Source: Glutinoglossum americanum | Taxonomy: Eukaryota; Ascomycota; Geoglossomycetes; Geoglossales; Geoglossaceae | DNA: 64,000 nt | Assembly (NCBI GenBank): GCA_020080175.1 | Contig: JAGHQL010000001.1 | Span: 310,001 to 374,000, forward strand | Direction: 5' to 3' | Shown: piece after piece, positions 23,074-35,722 of the stretch | Position numbering within the stretch: position 1 is the first letter of the stretch | Layout of the letters: each line of letters starts with the position of its first letter | Position numbers and translations under genes: made by a program | Notes under the pieces: generated by a model | Told to the model about the DNA's origin: nothing | The model's database searches: none | The model's input: only the letters and a program-made list of their open reading frames with translations

Positions 23074-23578
23074 AGCTCGTGCATAGACTCTTTTCTTTTG
23101 TGATGGCCTTTTCGACCTCTGAAAATTCAGGATATAGGGTATACCCATGTATTAAATCGGCGTTTTTTCTTTTTTGGGGGGGACCTTCCCGAGATGCATT
23201 ACCAAGAGGGCTGGCCCAGCGAAACCTCGGTCATTGTCCTAGTTTTGGCGTCGTATTTGTGTACAAGTACGTGTATCGAACCGTTCGTTCTTCGGACACT
23301 ACTTTTTCAGGTTTGGATCGGCAGCGAAAACGAAAATTGGGTAAATTAGGATCTTTCCTGAAGCACTCCCTGGTGGCGTGGAAATACATATACATACCTT
23401 CAGCCTTGCTTACGTCCGGCTAATTTCGAATATTTCGTAATGGGTAACATCTGTCCGTGACATCCACATCCCCCACCTCACCTATCTATCACCTGAATCG
23501 ACCACAGCAATCCCTAATTATCATGGTTAAAAAGTAGAATAGGCGTTTCTTTCACGCGACTGAACCGATAGGAAGACT
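23074..23578. other. Intergenic region, GH55 3' side
   Basis: About 500 bp, AT-rich, with no recognised gene or repeat. Confidence 0.4.
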
Positions 23579-23591
23579 AAAAAAATGAAAA
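23579..23591 (-). terminator. RNA polymerase III terminator of tRNA-Thr
   Basis: On the minus strand a T4 run (23591-23588) and then a T7 run (23585-23579) follow the tRNA 3' end by about 9 nt. Confidence 0.7.
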
Positions 23592-23599
23592 TCAGAGTG

Positions 23600-23671
23600 T
23601 GCCGACTCCTGGGATCGAACCAGGGGTCTTCGCATTACAAGTGCGACGCGTTACCACTGCGCCAAGCCGGC
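23600..23671 (-). tRNA. tRNA-Thr (anticodon UGU)
   Basis: 72 nt on the minus strand, without an intron. The 7-bp acceptor stem GCCGGCT/AGTCGGC pairs fully (one G-U), with discriminator A. The anticodon stem TCGCA/TGCGA encloses loop CTTGTAA, giving anticodon TGT. The T arm reads CCTGGTTCGATCCCAGG, containing the B-box GGTTCGATCC, and the A-box lies in TGGCGCAGTGG. CCA is not encoded, as expected in a nuclear genome. Confidence 0.95.
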
Positions 23672-24040
23672 AGAGACATTTAGAACATCGCTTATTTTCT
23701 TTTATCAATCACAACTTAAGCCGTGGGGGTTGTAATGTTGTGTTAGTTTTGATACCATAAAGTGAACTTTTTGTTTCCTATGAGTGATTTGTCGATGGGA
23801 ATCTATCTACCCTAAGTAGCCATTTTGATATTCCCACCCCGTTTCGCTAGAGAATTTTTGGACCGTTGGAAAAGCTACGTTTGGGGCTCAATTTATTCAC
23901 TCCTGTTTTCTCTACACTGCTTCCGCGCTTCTTCGTATATGCGTATACACTTGAGGTGATTTGTGACTAGCGGAATCTTTTCTAAGGCGTAAAAATAAAA
24001 TAACATAAGCAAAGCGCTCACTAGTCCCGCTCTCGCCTCC
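23672..24040. other. Intergenic region between tRNA-Thr and RET2
   Basis: 369 bp containing the 5' flank of the tRNA gene and the 3' end of the minus-strand coatomer gene. Nothing further was recognised. Confidence 0.4.
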
Positions 24041-25845
24041 CTACTCGATGATATATGATTCCGCGATTGACTTGATTTCTTTGGAGAATGACACTTCTTC
24101 ATGCATGTCCAACAAAGTGACAGTCGAAACCTGGCGATAAATATACGTATCAGTAACTTGGTTCATTCTAGGTTCAGGGTCTTGTAACAGGGATATAGGT
24201 GGGAGGTTGAGACTCACATCAACGTCCACAAAGGGCTTGGCTTTCGAGAATCGGACGCTCATGGGGAAGAACTCGCTCTCATCTTCTGCTTGTGCCTCAA
24301 ACTCAAATGCTCCACTTGAATTATCCTCATCGACGATGCCGATAGACCATTCCATACTGTCTCCCACTACCTCGTATACCGCATCGAAGCTCGATATCGA
24401 TGGCTCGGCCGTGGAGAATGGAATGGTCACAGCAACATCCTTAAGCGAATCGCCTCCGGTCAACTCATACTCAACAGTGATGGTATAGGAATCTCCGGAG
24501 GCTTTGTTGACCCAGACGGTGAAAGTGATTGGCAGGATTCCAGAGTCATCGGCCTTGGCATTTACTTTCCATCGAAGAACTCCAACGGAATTATTAGGTG
24601 GGAACCCCTTGGTGGGGTCCTTTAGCTGGATAGCTTTGGAGCTGTTAAACAAGGACTTGTCAACATTAGGGTGAGTACGGAATTGGGCGCCCGTAGATGT
24701 GTCGGCCACCAGCTCAAGCTTAACTTTTGTTAGTGAGTGGTCCGTGATGCGAAGCTGAAGATCGCCTTTGACTTCGAAAGTTTTCAAAGATCCTTCTCGC
24801 GAGAGCTTCGCAGATATCGTTTCTGCTACGGTTACATGGATGGCCTCTCGATCTAGTGAAGTGGAGGCTCGAGCTTGGGATGGTTTTTCTGCTGCGGAAG
24901 GCGCACTGGGAACAAGAGGTGCAGATTCCTCGGGTTCAGGACCCAGATCCCCTCGGACGCGCTCGAACATGTCGGTGGTCTTAGACTTTTTGCCGAGTTG
25001 CATGCCTTTACCCTTAGGAGCAGCAGACCTGTGGTACATATTAGCTCCACCCTGTATCCAAGCATGTCCTGTGTATGCTCACTTGAAGCTTTTGTTCTTC
25101 TCTGCCTCATATGCATCGTACGTATCTGGCACATTCGACCGAGCTGGTGGTGTGTATGTTGGGTATGAGGGGGTGCGAGGTGTGGAGGAGCGTCCACTGC
25201 GAGACATCTCCTTCCGCTGCAGCTCCAGCTGCTTTGCTCGCCGCTTCCTCTCCTCGCTGGCCTCCAGTTCTTTATTCTACAATTGTCATCAGCAAATAAC
25301 CTTTGGTAGTAGGTTGAGAGAATGGGAGTCGCAGACCCTAGCAATGATCTCTTGTATTCTCTCTTCATGGCTTTCCATTTCTAGGAAGGCCTTGATCTGG
25401 CTTAAAGTGAGGTTTTCCCGGTAACCTAGGTTCACCAGCTCGTCGAATGCGCTTAGAAGCTCAAACGCATTCCGTAGGATCTCACGCTCATCTAGGCTCT
25501 TGCATATGCTCGTGACAACCTGCGCAAATAGGTGGAGCGAGTCGATATCTTGAAGAATGTTGGACTGGCGATTGGTAATAAGAACCATATAAAGTTCGTC
25601 TAGGGGCTGGTAGACGTATCGGACATTGTCCTGCTCGACAGTCGTGTGTTGACTGCCCGCAGCAGCCAGTTTGGGAAAGGAAGCTAGTAGGGCCTCAATC
25701 CTAGATCTATTGATTTCCCGAAATTGTCGAGACAAGACCGCTTTACCCCCGCGGGTACATATCGAAGCTGCCAGAACAACCTGCAAAATTGAATAATCAG
25801 TAACGAGCTGAGTTCTAGCAGTACAAGACACAATTTCCCTACCAT
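24041..25845 (-). CDS. RET2: Coatomer subunit delta
   Basis: COPI coat subunit for Golgi-to-ER retrograde vesicles. Five minus-strand exons, 25845-25843, 25780-25337, 25276-25083, 25028-24218 and 24130-24041, give 513 aa, the family norm. Exon 1 is the ATG alone, followed immediately by GTAGGG. The N-terminal longin domain starts MVVLAASICTRGGKAVLSRQF and runs to about 140. A charged helical linker (ELEASEERKRRAKQLELQRKE) follows, then the block SAAPKGKGMQLGKKSK and the C-terminal mu-homology domain (about 265-513), with DREAIHVTVAETISAKLSREG and GVLRWKVNAKADDSGILPI. The last intron, which begins GTGAGT at 24217, restores the conserved closing strand VSTVTLLDM. The intron after exon 2 has a weak donor (GTCTGC) but is required by homology. 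Confidence 0.94.
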
Positions 25846-26638
25846 GATCTATAGCATCTAGGTTATGTCCAAATTACAGCTTAGTTGGAAGATGGTTCAG
25901 GGCATCGAATACATTTGTCTACTTCGTCTAGTTAATTGGTGTCTGTGGCTTTATGAAGGCTGCGCACGGGATTCTAGACAAGTCAACAACAAAATATGTT
26001 CAAATCAGTGCCCCCCCATCTCAGTCAATAGAGCCCTCTTGAGTATTCATCAATAACAGAAATTCTCTCAAGTCTCGATGCAAAAGGGGATCAACCCGGA
26101 ATCACGAGATTAGTGGAGTTCCGCTTTCGCCTATTTCTTCCACTCCTTTCGTTTGGTACGCACTGCCGCGTCCCTCTTAACATATAATCTCACAAGCAAT
26201 AGATCACCGATCCAGCTCGAGCAAGTCTCGGAACTTCGACTCGCGGTTAATAGTAACGACGTTGATATCAAGGCCACCTTATTCCTTGTTCTACTCACCC
26301 TGCCATCCTTCTCTTTGTCTCCCCTTTAGCTTATTACTCTTACCCTCACCTTGTCTTCATCTTTCTCATACTAGACATCTCTCCGCCTTAATCTGTTGCA
26401 TCCCGACTGTTCCCTTTCTACTACTCCTTCACGTTACTAACCACAGTTTACCCTTCGCCTGATTTACCATCCCAGATTACCCACGCTCATATCGACGCGA
26501 CGCATGTAAGACCCACCAGGCCACGCCTATCTAACCCGACAGAATCACGGTAGGCTTTGAGCCGCAATATTTGGCCTCACCCTAGACCCTGGAACGACCC
26601 CACCTAGACTGACGAGGAGGCGCACATCCCGAGTCCCG
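25846..26638. other. Divergent promoter region, RET2 / DUF2420-like gene
   Basis: 793 bp between two start codons on opposite strands. The right half is pyrimidine-rich (about 26260-26480), like fungal core promoters and leaders. No RNA gene or repeat was seen. Confidence 0.45.
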
Positions 26639-29437
26639 ATGACCACTCTAGAGGCCCTGCCGTCCTCGTACCCGCAGAACATACTGTTAGAAGACCAAAT
26701 GGAGCTATCACCAGGTCCAGGTATGGGCGATGATATTGATATCGACCTTGACTTGGATGCCCCTCCCCCTAACGACCAAGGTGGCGACTATATTATAGAA
26801 GACGCTGGGTCAGAGACCGCTGCGGAGCATATGGACCCATCTGTCGAACTTGGAAACGATGATGTTATGCGCGACGAAGACCTTTCATTTACGGATGTTC
26901 AAGAGCAAGAAGTCGAAATTCCTGACGAAGAGCTCTTCGACGCACATGATCCCATCCTCACCGATGATCCCTCAAATCAACAACAACACCAGAGTGGTGA
27001 ATATTCCCCTAATGCTGCGGCATTTGGAGAAGATGGTGGTTCACGTTCTTCCCGATTGACCACTTCAGGAGATCTTATTGCAACGAGTGGCGAGCAGCAG
27101 GAAATAAATTTTGCTGAAGATAACACATACACCTCTGAGAACTCCAAAAATCTAACAATAGAAAATGAAGAACCTGCAACTAGCCCTCAAAACATCAAGG
27201 CTCCCCCTGTGGCCGAGCAGCGGTCGGCATTGGAACCGCATGGCCCTCTTGAACTAGACAACGGAAATCAGACCCTGGAGCAGGTGGTTCCTCTGGATGA
27301 ACGCCCCGCTCTGGATGTTCCAGCCACCAGTTCTAACAGCAATGTGGGAGATGATGCTCTCACTGACACTTATGAAGAAGAGGTTCCTAATGAACCGAAA
27401 GATTCGCAATCAGGCGCTGCTCATATACATCCAGTCGTGGTGATTTATGAAGGCAGCGAGATATCTTTGTTTCCCCCTTTCAAGGATGATACCTCCGACA
27501 CCTTCTTCCTGCCTGACGAGTCTCTTGCGCGTGCAAATATATGTGATCTGTTCGATGCAATACGCTCTGTGCTTGCAGGGAGCATTAGCGAAGGCGACGA
27601 GTTGAACGTGGCGGTCGGAGGCTTGGGTCTTGAGCTTAGTGAGGTAAGGACTCTAGATACACTTATGCATTTTATAGCCTTACTAACCATATTTCAAGGA
27701 TTCAATCCACACTCGAACCACTACACTTTCCCAGATAGTTGGCCTTTACGTTCGATTATCCCTTCAGGATGGCGTGGATGAACCGGACCCCCTGTACATG
27801 ACGCTTACAACTAAGGTTAGGTTTTCAAAAAGATTGAATGATATATCCTCCGCCGCCGCTGAAGGTAAAGGTATCTCCCAAGTTCCCTTCTGGCACGGCG
27901 AAGGGCAAGACTATAGCGGCTTTCCTGCTGGGAATGCCTTTTACAGTGAAGATACCGATCACCACCCTGGATGGGGAACAGACTACCCGTTTCCTCAGGA
28001 CCTCCAATCACCTGCTAAGAACCCGAATGATCCCGATGTGACAGGCCCTGTACGTGCTAGAGACTCTCTCGCCCCCCTTCCAACAGCTACGGATACCGAT
28101 CCAGAAGGTCCTCGGGAACTAAGTAGCGCTATTTACCCCGGCACACAAGGAGCTTTGAGCAGTGCTGAGGATTCTACTGGAGCTAACAATGATGAAGACA
28201 ATGAAATTCTGATTTCTTCTGCGAAAATAGACAATGAGAGTCTCCTAGGGGGAGGCCACTCGCACGCAGATACGGAACACGAGGCGGATGCCCAAGAGAC
28301 TGCGAGCCACCCGGCCGAAGACGAACTTCGTGACGATGATCTGATAGATTATGATGATGACGATGATGACGGTGCAGGACAATACACTTCCACAGGCTCA
28401 TCTACCCTTCAGAGTGATGACCGTCGGACCAGCAATGGTACATTGGAATGTTTCATTCTGCCAGAATGCTCTTTTCCTGCAGCTTGTTTTTGTGCTGATT
28501 GCATTATCCGATTAGAAGCTGAATATGCTGCTATAAATGCCGCGGCCTCTCGACGGAGCTCAGCCAGCAAATTGAGCCGTGAGAGCTCCGGGGCTGCTCT
28601 TAAAGGCGACACACATCACGAAAACGAAGATGAAGGCGACCTTGGTCAGCCGGGGGTAAGTGGGTATGAGGAAGATTACGAGTTGTATAACGACGAAAGC
28701 AACTACGATGGAAGTCAGCAATATGGTGATGAAGCTGAATATACTCAAAGTGAGGTCTATGAAGAACTAGAGCAGTACGACGAAAGCACCGGTTTAAATG
28801 AGTATGCTGGTTTTCAAGGATCAACAGAGAACGACTACGCAATCAACGGCCCTGAGGAATGGAATTCGAGTTCCTGGCACCCAGAGGGACAAGAAGTCGC
28901 AAGTGAAAACCCTGAAGAGTATTACCAGCAGGAAAACGTACCTGGGGATAGTAGTGAGACCGCACACCCGGAAGACAATAGATATGTTTCAGAACATTCG
29001 AATCTAGACCTCCATTTCGACGAGGAGGCCGAAGAGCACCCCGTTCACGACTCCCAGACGCAAGACCCTAATCGAGTCAATGGTCCCCGCCATGCTGCTC
29101 CGGGGCTTTCCGTACCTGCTGATGCCAACGGCAAACATCGCCTTGGAGAGACTGAACAACCTGTAGGAGTCGAGGAAGACGAACCCCTCTACGATGATGA
29201 CGATGATGTGTTCAGTGATGCTCTATACGGCGGAGATGAGTCTGCTAAGACATCAGACGACGATCAAACCACGTCTCTGGCTCATCGTGACTCTGCGAAG
29301 CGGACTATTGATGAAATAGACGACGGCAGTGTACTTGAGGGCGGTGTACAAGGTCAGTAATCTAACGCATCCCCTAATAGCTACTAGAATTTCCCACTAA
29401 CTTAGTACTAGGCACTAAACGCATGCGATCACTGTAG
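26639..29437 (+). CDS. Acidic DUF2420-like protein, function unknown
   Basis: Proposed exons 26639-27643, 27699-29352 and 29412-29437 give 894 aa. The only compact region, about 260-385, reads HPVVVIYEGSEISLFPPF, FFLPDESLARANICDLFDAI, LNVAVGGLGLELSE and PLYMTLTTKVRFSKRL, matching my memory of fungal DUF2420. The rest is very acidic and disordered, with runs such as DDDDDD near 595. The third exon is inferred: without it the frame stops at 29358-29360, while splicing 29353-29411 adds the basic tail GTKRMRSL, which looks like a conserved C-terminal signal. A 45-nt in-frame segment at 28438-28482 also has GT..AG ends and may be a further intron. Residues around 600-620 (CFCADC) are oddly Cys-rich for this protein. 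Confidence 0.8.
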
Positions 29438-30965
29438 TAACTTTGGTGAATAGTCGCCTTTGTTATCTTAAATTGCATAAAGCCGCCCGCTGCCGTCGCC
29501 TATTGCCAGAAATCTCCCTCGCAGCGTTGAGGCCAAATCGGTTTTGCCCATTCTAGGCTCTACCGGCAGTCTTCATTGTTTAGGCATGGCGTTGTTGCTT
29601 ATATAGGTATTTAATTATTCGTAGCATTTACGACGGAACCTTCGTCGTATTAAGGCAGCGCTATCTGGGAGCATGGGGAAAGAATCCTAGTAAGTTCGCA
29701 GCAAAGATTTTCCTCTCTTGATCAGAACGCCGGCACTCATCTGGTGGTTCGTGATGTTAAACCCAACCCTTGTTATTATATTCCTTTCTACCCTGTTTCC
29801 CTAGTACCCAATCTTTGTGTGGCGTTCCTTGAGGGCTCGGAAAAAATTTTATTCCCTAGGCGCTGTACCTTGAAACGTGTGTCTGTGCCGTCTTTGCGTA
29901 TTCACTTGTATAATATATGCGTGCCTTGCTGCCGCTTTAATGCTGGACGGAATTTTGAGACTGGCGATGGCGGGAGAACAACAAATTAAAGTTGGTCGAG
30001 GGCTGTTTCATAGACGTGGATCGAGCTGCCAAGCACTTGAAACTATATAATAAATGCATGTATTGGCAATGCCTCTAGATTTCTAACGCGATATGCATCT
30101 AACCGTGTCGTAATCATTCAATTTCGCAATAGCCACCTTGGGGCTGATGTTGGGGAATGTGATTAACTTGAACAACCTGGGCACTGTTATTGCTTCATAG
30201 ACGTGAGAAACTAGAACTAGATTAGGACAAAAGATTTATCCCTTATCCTAACGATTAGGCATCAAGAAACTCACCAGTCGAGGAATCAACGAAACCCTAA
30301 AGCCGTGCTAAGGTGGCATCCTAGTGCTCTCCCACGGGGTACATACGTTTGAATCCAGGGGGAAAGGCCACAGGGCACAGGTTGATCTTGTTGGGTTGGC
30401 GCGCCAGGGGCAGTTTGGTGCCCGAAGGGTACTGGGCAGAGAACAGTCAGCCACAGGCCAAGAATAGGCGCAACCCTGATCGCACAGCCGAGATCTAGCT
30501 GCTATTGTTCTATGGGGGAGCGGACTTCGAACCTCACTCTAGACAAGTTGAAACTAAACGACACACGGGCCTCAAAATTGTAGGCCACCTCATCAACGTC
30601 CGAATCAAAACGCCGATTTTACTGTCATTACTCACTAGAGCAAGCGAATATTACGCATCTGCCTCTTTCCCTCTTTCTAGTCTCGCGACAGGTGGGGGGT
30701 GGCTTTGATTCCGCCTGTCTATTTTCTATCTGTCGCAACCGGAACATCTTTCTCACTGCACCATACGTCGCAAAAACGGCTGGAGCGGGAATTCAGAAGG
30801 TCTCTATTAGAGAATTCGAACGTCATAGAAATCGCTACGGATACCGCCGCCTCTTCCGCGTTAAAGCTGTGGCTTGAGATTCATCTTGACTGTACCTGAA
30901 CGTGCGCAACTAGTCCTTGGGCACACTGGAGGGGACATATTTTGCGCCCTGTGGACGCCGACAAG
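29438..30965. other. Intergenic region between the DUF2420-like and NIPA genes
   Basis: 1.5 kb. No convincing coding potential, tRNA or repeat was found; open frames are short and match no family I know. Confidence 0.45.
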
Positions 30966-32616
30966 ATGCTGGAAGACAAGTACGTGGTTCTGCTATGCAA
31001 TGAGTTTAGTGGATGGTATGTATGGGGGCTGACGGCGTGTCATCTTCATTTAGGTACATAGGATTGGCATTAGCGGTAACTTCGACGATGGCAATCGGTG
31101 AGTAAATGTGATCTCGAATTCGATAATTATAGGGCCGTGTGCTAACTAGATATTTGGTTACCCATAGGAACAAGTTTCGTGATAACGAAAAAGGTGTGTC
31201 CCGTACCCATATTCTCAGCCCGTGTTAGCTGCGGTTCGATCTTGTTTCGATTCTACAAATTTGCAATATAACCCGAGCTAAACCGGTGGATAGGGTCTGA
31301 TGGAAGCGAGCGAGCGGCATGGTTTTGAGGGTGAAGGCTTTCAGTACCTGCGAAGTCCGGTATGGTGGGGGGGCATAATAACGTGTACGTGGCAATGGTG
31401 TCCTATATGCATAGCAACTGACATCAATTGCTAGTGGTGGTTGGCGAAGTAGCAAATTTTGCGGCATACGCGTTTGCCCCAGCCATTCTAGTGACTCCGC
31501 TTGGAGCATTAAGTGTCCTTATTGGGTATGAATCGTTCTGTATCAAACCTCTACCGCACGTAAGCTTACTTTGTGCAGAGCCGTACTAGGCGCATATTTT
31601 CTAAAGGAAGAGCTGGGCACTCTGGGAAAGCTCGGATGCGCAATTTGTCTGATAGGCTCGGTCATTATTGTTCTTCATGCTCCACCCGACAAGGAGATTG
31701 AGACGATAGACGAAATACTTAATTATGCTATCCAGCCAGGTACGTTTCGCTCTAAAGCGCTAAGGGCCGAACTAACTACTATCTGAATGTAGGATTTTTG
31801 CTCTATTGCGCCGCCGTCGCAACTTTTGCGAGTATCATGATCTACAAGATCGCTCCACGATACGGCAAGAAAAATCCGCTCATCTACATCTCGATATGTT
31901 CCACAGTGGGATCAGTATCTGTCATGGCAGTCAAGGCCTTTGGAATTGCGCTAAAGCTCACTTTGGCTGGCAAAAACCAATTCACACATCCATCGACTTA
32001 TGTATTTGCTATTGTCGTAGTGGTCTGCATCTTGACGCAGATGAACTACTTCAATAAAGCCTTAAGCCAATTCTCAACCTCACTGTAAGTCTGGGGGTCT
32101 CACAAACCCGAGTTTGACAGGATACTCACACAAATTTTCTCCAGAGTGAACCCCCTCTACTATGTGACCTTCACAACAGCTACATTGTGTGCATCATTCA
32201 TCCTCTTCCGCGGCTTCAACACCTCTGACGCCGTCAACACGCTCTCCCTTCTCTGTGGCTTCCTAATTATCTTCACGGGTGTCTACCTCCTCAACCTATC
32301 ACGCGGTGACCCGGACGGCCACAAGCTGCTCAACGGCAAGCCTATTGATGCGGATGGAGTCCCTACAGACGGCATCGCTAGCATACAGACACGGCGGAGC
32401 ATGCAGGCGCACCGGAGTCTAGAGCAACGCCGGCTGAGCACTGGAAGCGGGTATGCGCGGCACGGCGACCACATAGGCCTGATGCACGCCTATGACGAGG
32501 AGAACGGCAGGTTCGAGCTTACGGAGCTGACAGAGGACAGCGAGGATGACGATCCCGATGATGACCACCGGGATAGCTACGATGGACGGAAAGTCTCGCA
32601 TCAATTAAAGCGGTAG
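30966..32616 (+). CDS. NIPA-type magnesium transporter
   Basis: Multi-pass protein of the NIPA/DUF803 family, reported to carry Mg2+ across plasma or endosomal membranes. Eight exons, 30966-30979, 31054-31097, 31168-31193, 31294-31384, 31435-31525, 31579-31739, 31793-32084 and 32145-32616, give 396 aa. Diagnostic blocks: [103 protein letters not shown] and [14 protein letters not shown]. About nine hydrophobic helices precede a hydrophilic acidic tail from about 290. The first three exons are tiny (14, 44 and 26 nt); all phases close. The exon 4 donor GTACGT at 31385 was chosen by phase with the next exon. Confidence 0.92.
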
Positions 32617-34257
32617 TTTTAGAGACATGCAACATTAGATCCAAGCGGCGTCCTGCATTGGGTTTTCCTTCTCTCCTACTTTTCCGGAGAACGTTCATAA
32701 AAATGGAATGCGTTGCATGGGGCATATTTCTGTTGTATAAAGCCTTATCCTTGTTTCCGTCTTTTCTTTTTGTTGTCATGTGAAATACCGGGAAGGTTTC
32801 CAAGGGGATTGTTTCGGGGAACAAAAGGGATTTTGTATTTCCACCCTCCTCCCAAACCCCTTGATGCAATGGGATATGTGATGAAGAATCAACAAAATCT
32901 GGGTCTCACTCTGCAGGGACGGGGAGGACTCATCAATCCTTGTTGCTGGACACTTTTTGTGTGTAATGTTTTTTTTTTTTTCGAGAGAAAGTCCAATCAT
33001 CATATGAAGTAGGCAGGCTATTGCGTGCGGAGGGTACTTTTTTTTTTTTTTGGAATGGACAGGTGGGGAACTGTAAATCGGCGTTTTCATATTTCTACCC
33101 TGTTTTCCTTGATTTTCCTTTTCTCTTCCCTTTCCATCCTCTCCTTCGTTAGGGGTCATCATGTCGGGCATCTGACGTCTTTCTCACCCACCCGCCTACC
33201 CCCTGCTGGCATCCATCCACCCCCTCTGATACTCCAATGTTACAGCATACACTACATACATAGCAAGGAAAGAAAGGAAGGCATCACTACCGTTTTATCT
33301 TACCGTTCCCTTTCGCACATTGACCACTGCAGGAATCGTGAGTCGTCCGAAAAGGCGAGGGATACGTCAGCTAGACTTGACGATCTACCGCTCTGGACAT
33401 CCAGCCTCGCGGCTATGGGATCTCGGGTAGGTGTGAAGAGTCAGCATATACGGGTCCCTATATCTCCCACGTCTCGGACGTCCTGGAAGCCCCCAGTCGA
33501 CCAGAACTCTAAACTAGCGAGGATAGAGGATAGTGACTAACGAAGCATTCTAGAATGAAAAAAGAAACCCCAATAACAAAACAAGGCTGCCTTATCAAGG
33601 CGGTTTTATGCGCCAAGCATGTACGAGAGTTGATGAGCCGAGTGCCCCGTTTACGTGCGCGGGGATCCCGGCGGTGTGACCACGATGCTTTCCGACGTCT
33701 CTGTTGGCGTGGAAGGGTGAGGTTCACTCAAAACCTAACAACTTCAAGTGCAGTTGGGTCTGGATGCTCATGAGCCGTAGGGTAGGATGGTTCTACTCTT
33801 TTCTTTGTGCTGGGTTTTAGGGTGTTACTCCATACGCTGTAGGCCTACCGCCCCTTCCGTAAATAAAAGGTTTAAGGTAGTTTTCATTTCATTCCACTTA
33901 TCGTTTGTCGCGGGGAATTTTCTATTTTGGCATAGCTGCAGCATAAAAAACCCGTGCTCTGGTATCTGATAAGCCGCTAGTAGGAGAGAGTATGAGAGAA
34001 CAGATGGAGTAAATTGAGGGAGCAGATGAAGCAAGGAAACCCGCCTCCCTTCCAGTGGGAAGAATACCCTCGAGTCGAAAAGCTTACGATATAGCAAGGT
34101 ACAGATAGGAACATGGGACTTCGCTGGTCGGAGATCCCTGGAATAAACACCCGCTTAAATCGCACAAGTAAACCCTCCCCCCACCCCTTTAAAAATTAAA
34201 TGACATGGGTTTCGGTGGTGGGCTCTGCAAATATGTCCTATCTTAGCTAAAAGTGCC
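32617..34257. other. Intergenic region, NIPA to the VHS-GAT gene (convergent)
   Basis: 1.64 kb between converging genes. It has poly-T runs near 32970 and 33040 and a frame at about 33025-33540 with no recognisable similarity. Nothing supported. Confidence 0.4.
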
Positions 34258-35722
34258 TTACGGCTTCTTATCGCTCAGACTTACGACAGGTGATACCGGC
34301 TCATCTTCAGAACGTGTTTGCCTAGCACCACGCATGGTCATGTTCAACCCCCTAGGTTGCCCTAGCGGTCGGTCCTGATACCCAGAATACCCTTGGTAAC
34401 CCCCATCGTAAGGCTGCTGTGTCGGGCCCTGTTGCCACCTTTGATCCAGCTGCGAAGACTGTGGCTCGTTTCCGTCTGCGAATGGATTCTCTTCTTTGTT
34501 TGGCTCCTGAGTCGGTGAGGGGTTAGCTTGCGACGCGAGGGCCTTTCGAGCCTGAAGGACCGCACGTTGGTGCTTGGACATGGCAAGGGATAGCTGGTCG
34601 TTGGTTTCGATGAGAGTGAGGAGTGTGTCGTCGTCCGGAGCAGGGTCTTCAGCATTGATGTAGCCTTGAATGGACCGAGAGGCGGATAGGCAACGATCGG
34701 CAAATTCTTTGATTAGCTCGTTGCCGAGTACCTCGCTGGGGAGTGTCGATTGCACAACCTGTGAGAGCAGCTTTGCGGATGTTTTGGCCTCCTCGATTCG
34801 ACCCGCAAGCTCTGGCGGGGGTGGTAGACCTCTCTGTTTGTGATTTCGGGCGAAATAGTTCTGTTGTTGGGCCTGATACCGTGGGTCGAATGGCGGTGCA
34901 TTAAGCGTCCGTGGTACAAGAGTTCCTCCAGGCTGTCCCCGAGCCCGTTAGCTTTGGCAAATCGATCCATGAGCTCATGAACAACATACCCCACCATACA
35001 TCTTCTCCATAGCCTTTTTCTCTTTCACCCACATCTCTAAGATAGGGGCAAGGTTCTCGTCATCCTTCTTATCCTTCTCAAAAGCATCTAGGGCATCTCT
35101 TAAAATTTGTTGCACGCTAAGATCCTTTCCTTGCTTAAGTAAATCCTTAACCGTCCCAACAAATTTTGCATCCATGTTCCGCGTAAAGGTTCTTCCTGGG
35201 TTATCCACCAAAATACGCACCAGCATTACGCCGTTGTACTGGACGTGTGGTCGATCATAGTTTTCCTTAGAAAGAAACTTCCGAATTACGGACGCAGCTT
35301 CTTTCGCAGCAGATGGACTAGATTCCGCGGCCTCGACAATTGTGGGGAGATAAAGGACTTCTTCACCCTAAAAACAGAATGCTCAGTCCGCCTGTTACGA
35401 GAAGGATTTAATCGTCGCGCGAACTTACACCATTCTGATTATCGGGTCCGCCGGATTCGCAAAATTGCCTCTTTAGAAATATACCTCGGTCAGCTCCAAA
35501 GATCGTCATACGAGAAGAATACCTAGATATAATGTCTTTCTAAACTCAGGAACTCACCACAGCTATTGAAATATTGGCTTCAGGTGAATCATCGTCGAAG
35601 GGCGGGCTGCCATTTTGACCTGTAATATCTCATGGTTAGCAAAGGCAACATCAGCTGGATCTGCGTGAATACCAACGCCCGCTATTTGAACGTTTGTTCA
35701 GAGAGGTTAAAATCCTCTTCAT
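34258..35722 (-). CDS. VHS-GAT domain endosomal sorting protein
   Basis: Adaptor of the GGA/TOM1/Lsb5 type; such proteins bind ubiquitin and sort cargo at endosomes or the trans-Golgi. Five minus-strand exons, 35722-35677, 35619-35558, 35470-35429, 35367-34990 and 34932-34258, give 400 aa. The VHS superhelix spans about 35-175 (ISIAVRQFCESGG, GEEVLYLPTIVEAAESSP, NGVMLVRILVDNPGRTFT, MDAKFVGTVKDLLKQGKD). A Pro/Gln linker follows, then the GAT three-helix bundle at about 225-320 (RIEEAKTSAKLLSQVVQS, LIKEFADRCLSASRSIQGY, NDQLSLAMSKHQRAVLQARK). The tail is Gln/Gly/Tyr-rich with an NPF motif (EENPFADG) that may bind EH-domain endocytic proteins. The first intron donor is weak (GTTGGT) but fits phase and homology. 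Confidence 0.87.

Noticed and set aside
32713-33540. Plus-strand frames between the NIPA and VHS-GAT genes
   Set aside because: Start with or contain poly-Phe from T runs, have no similarity, and lie in a convergent 3' region.
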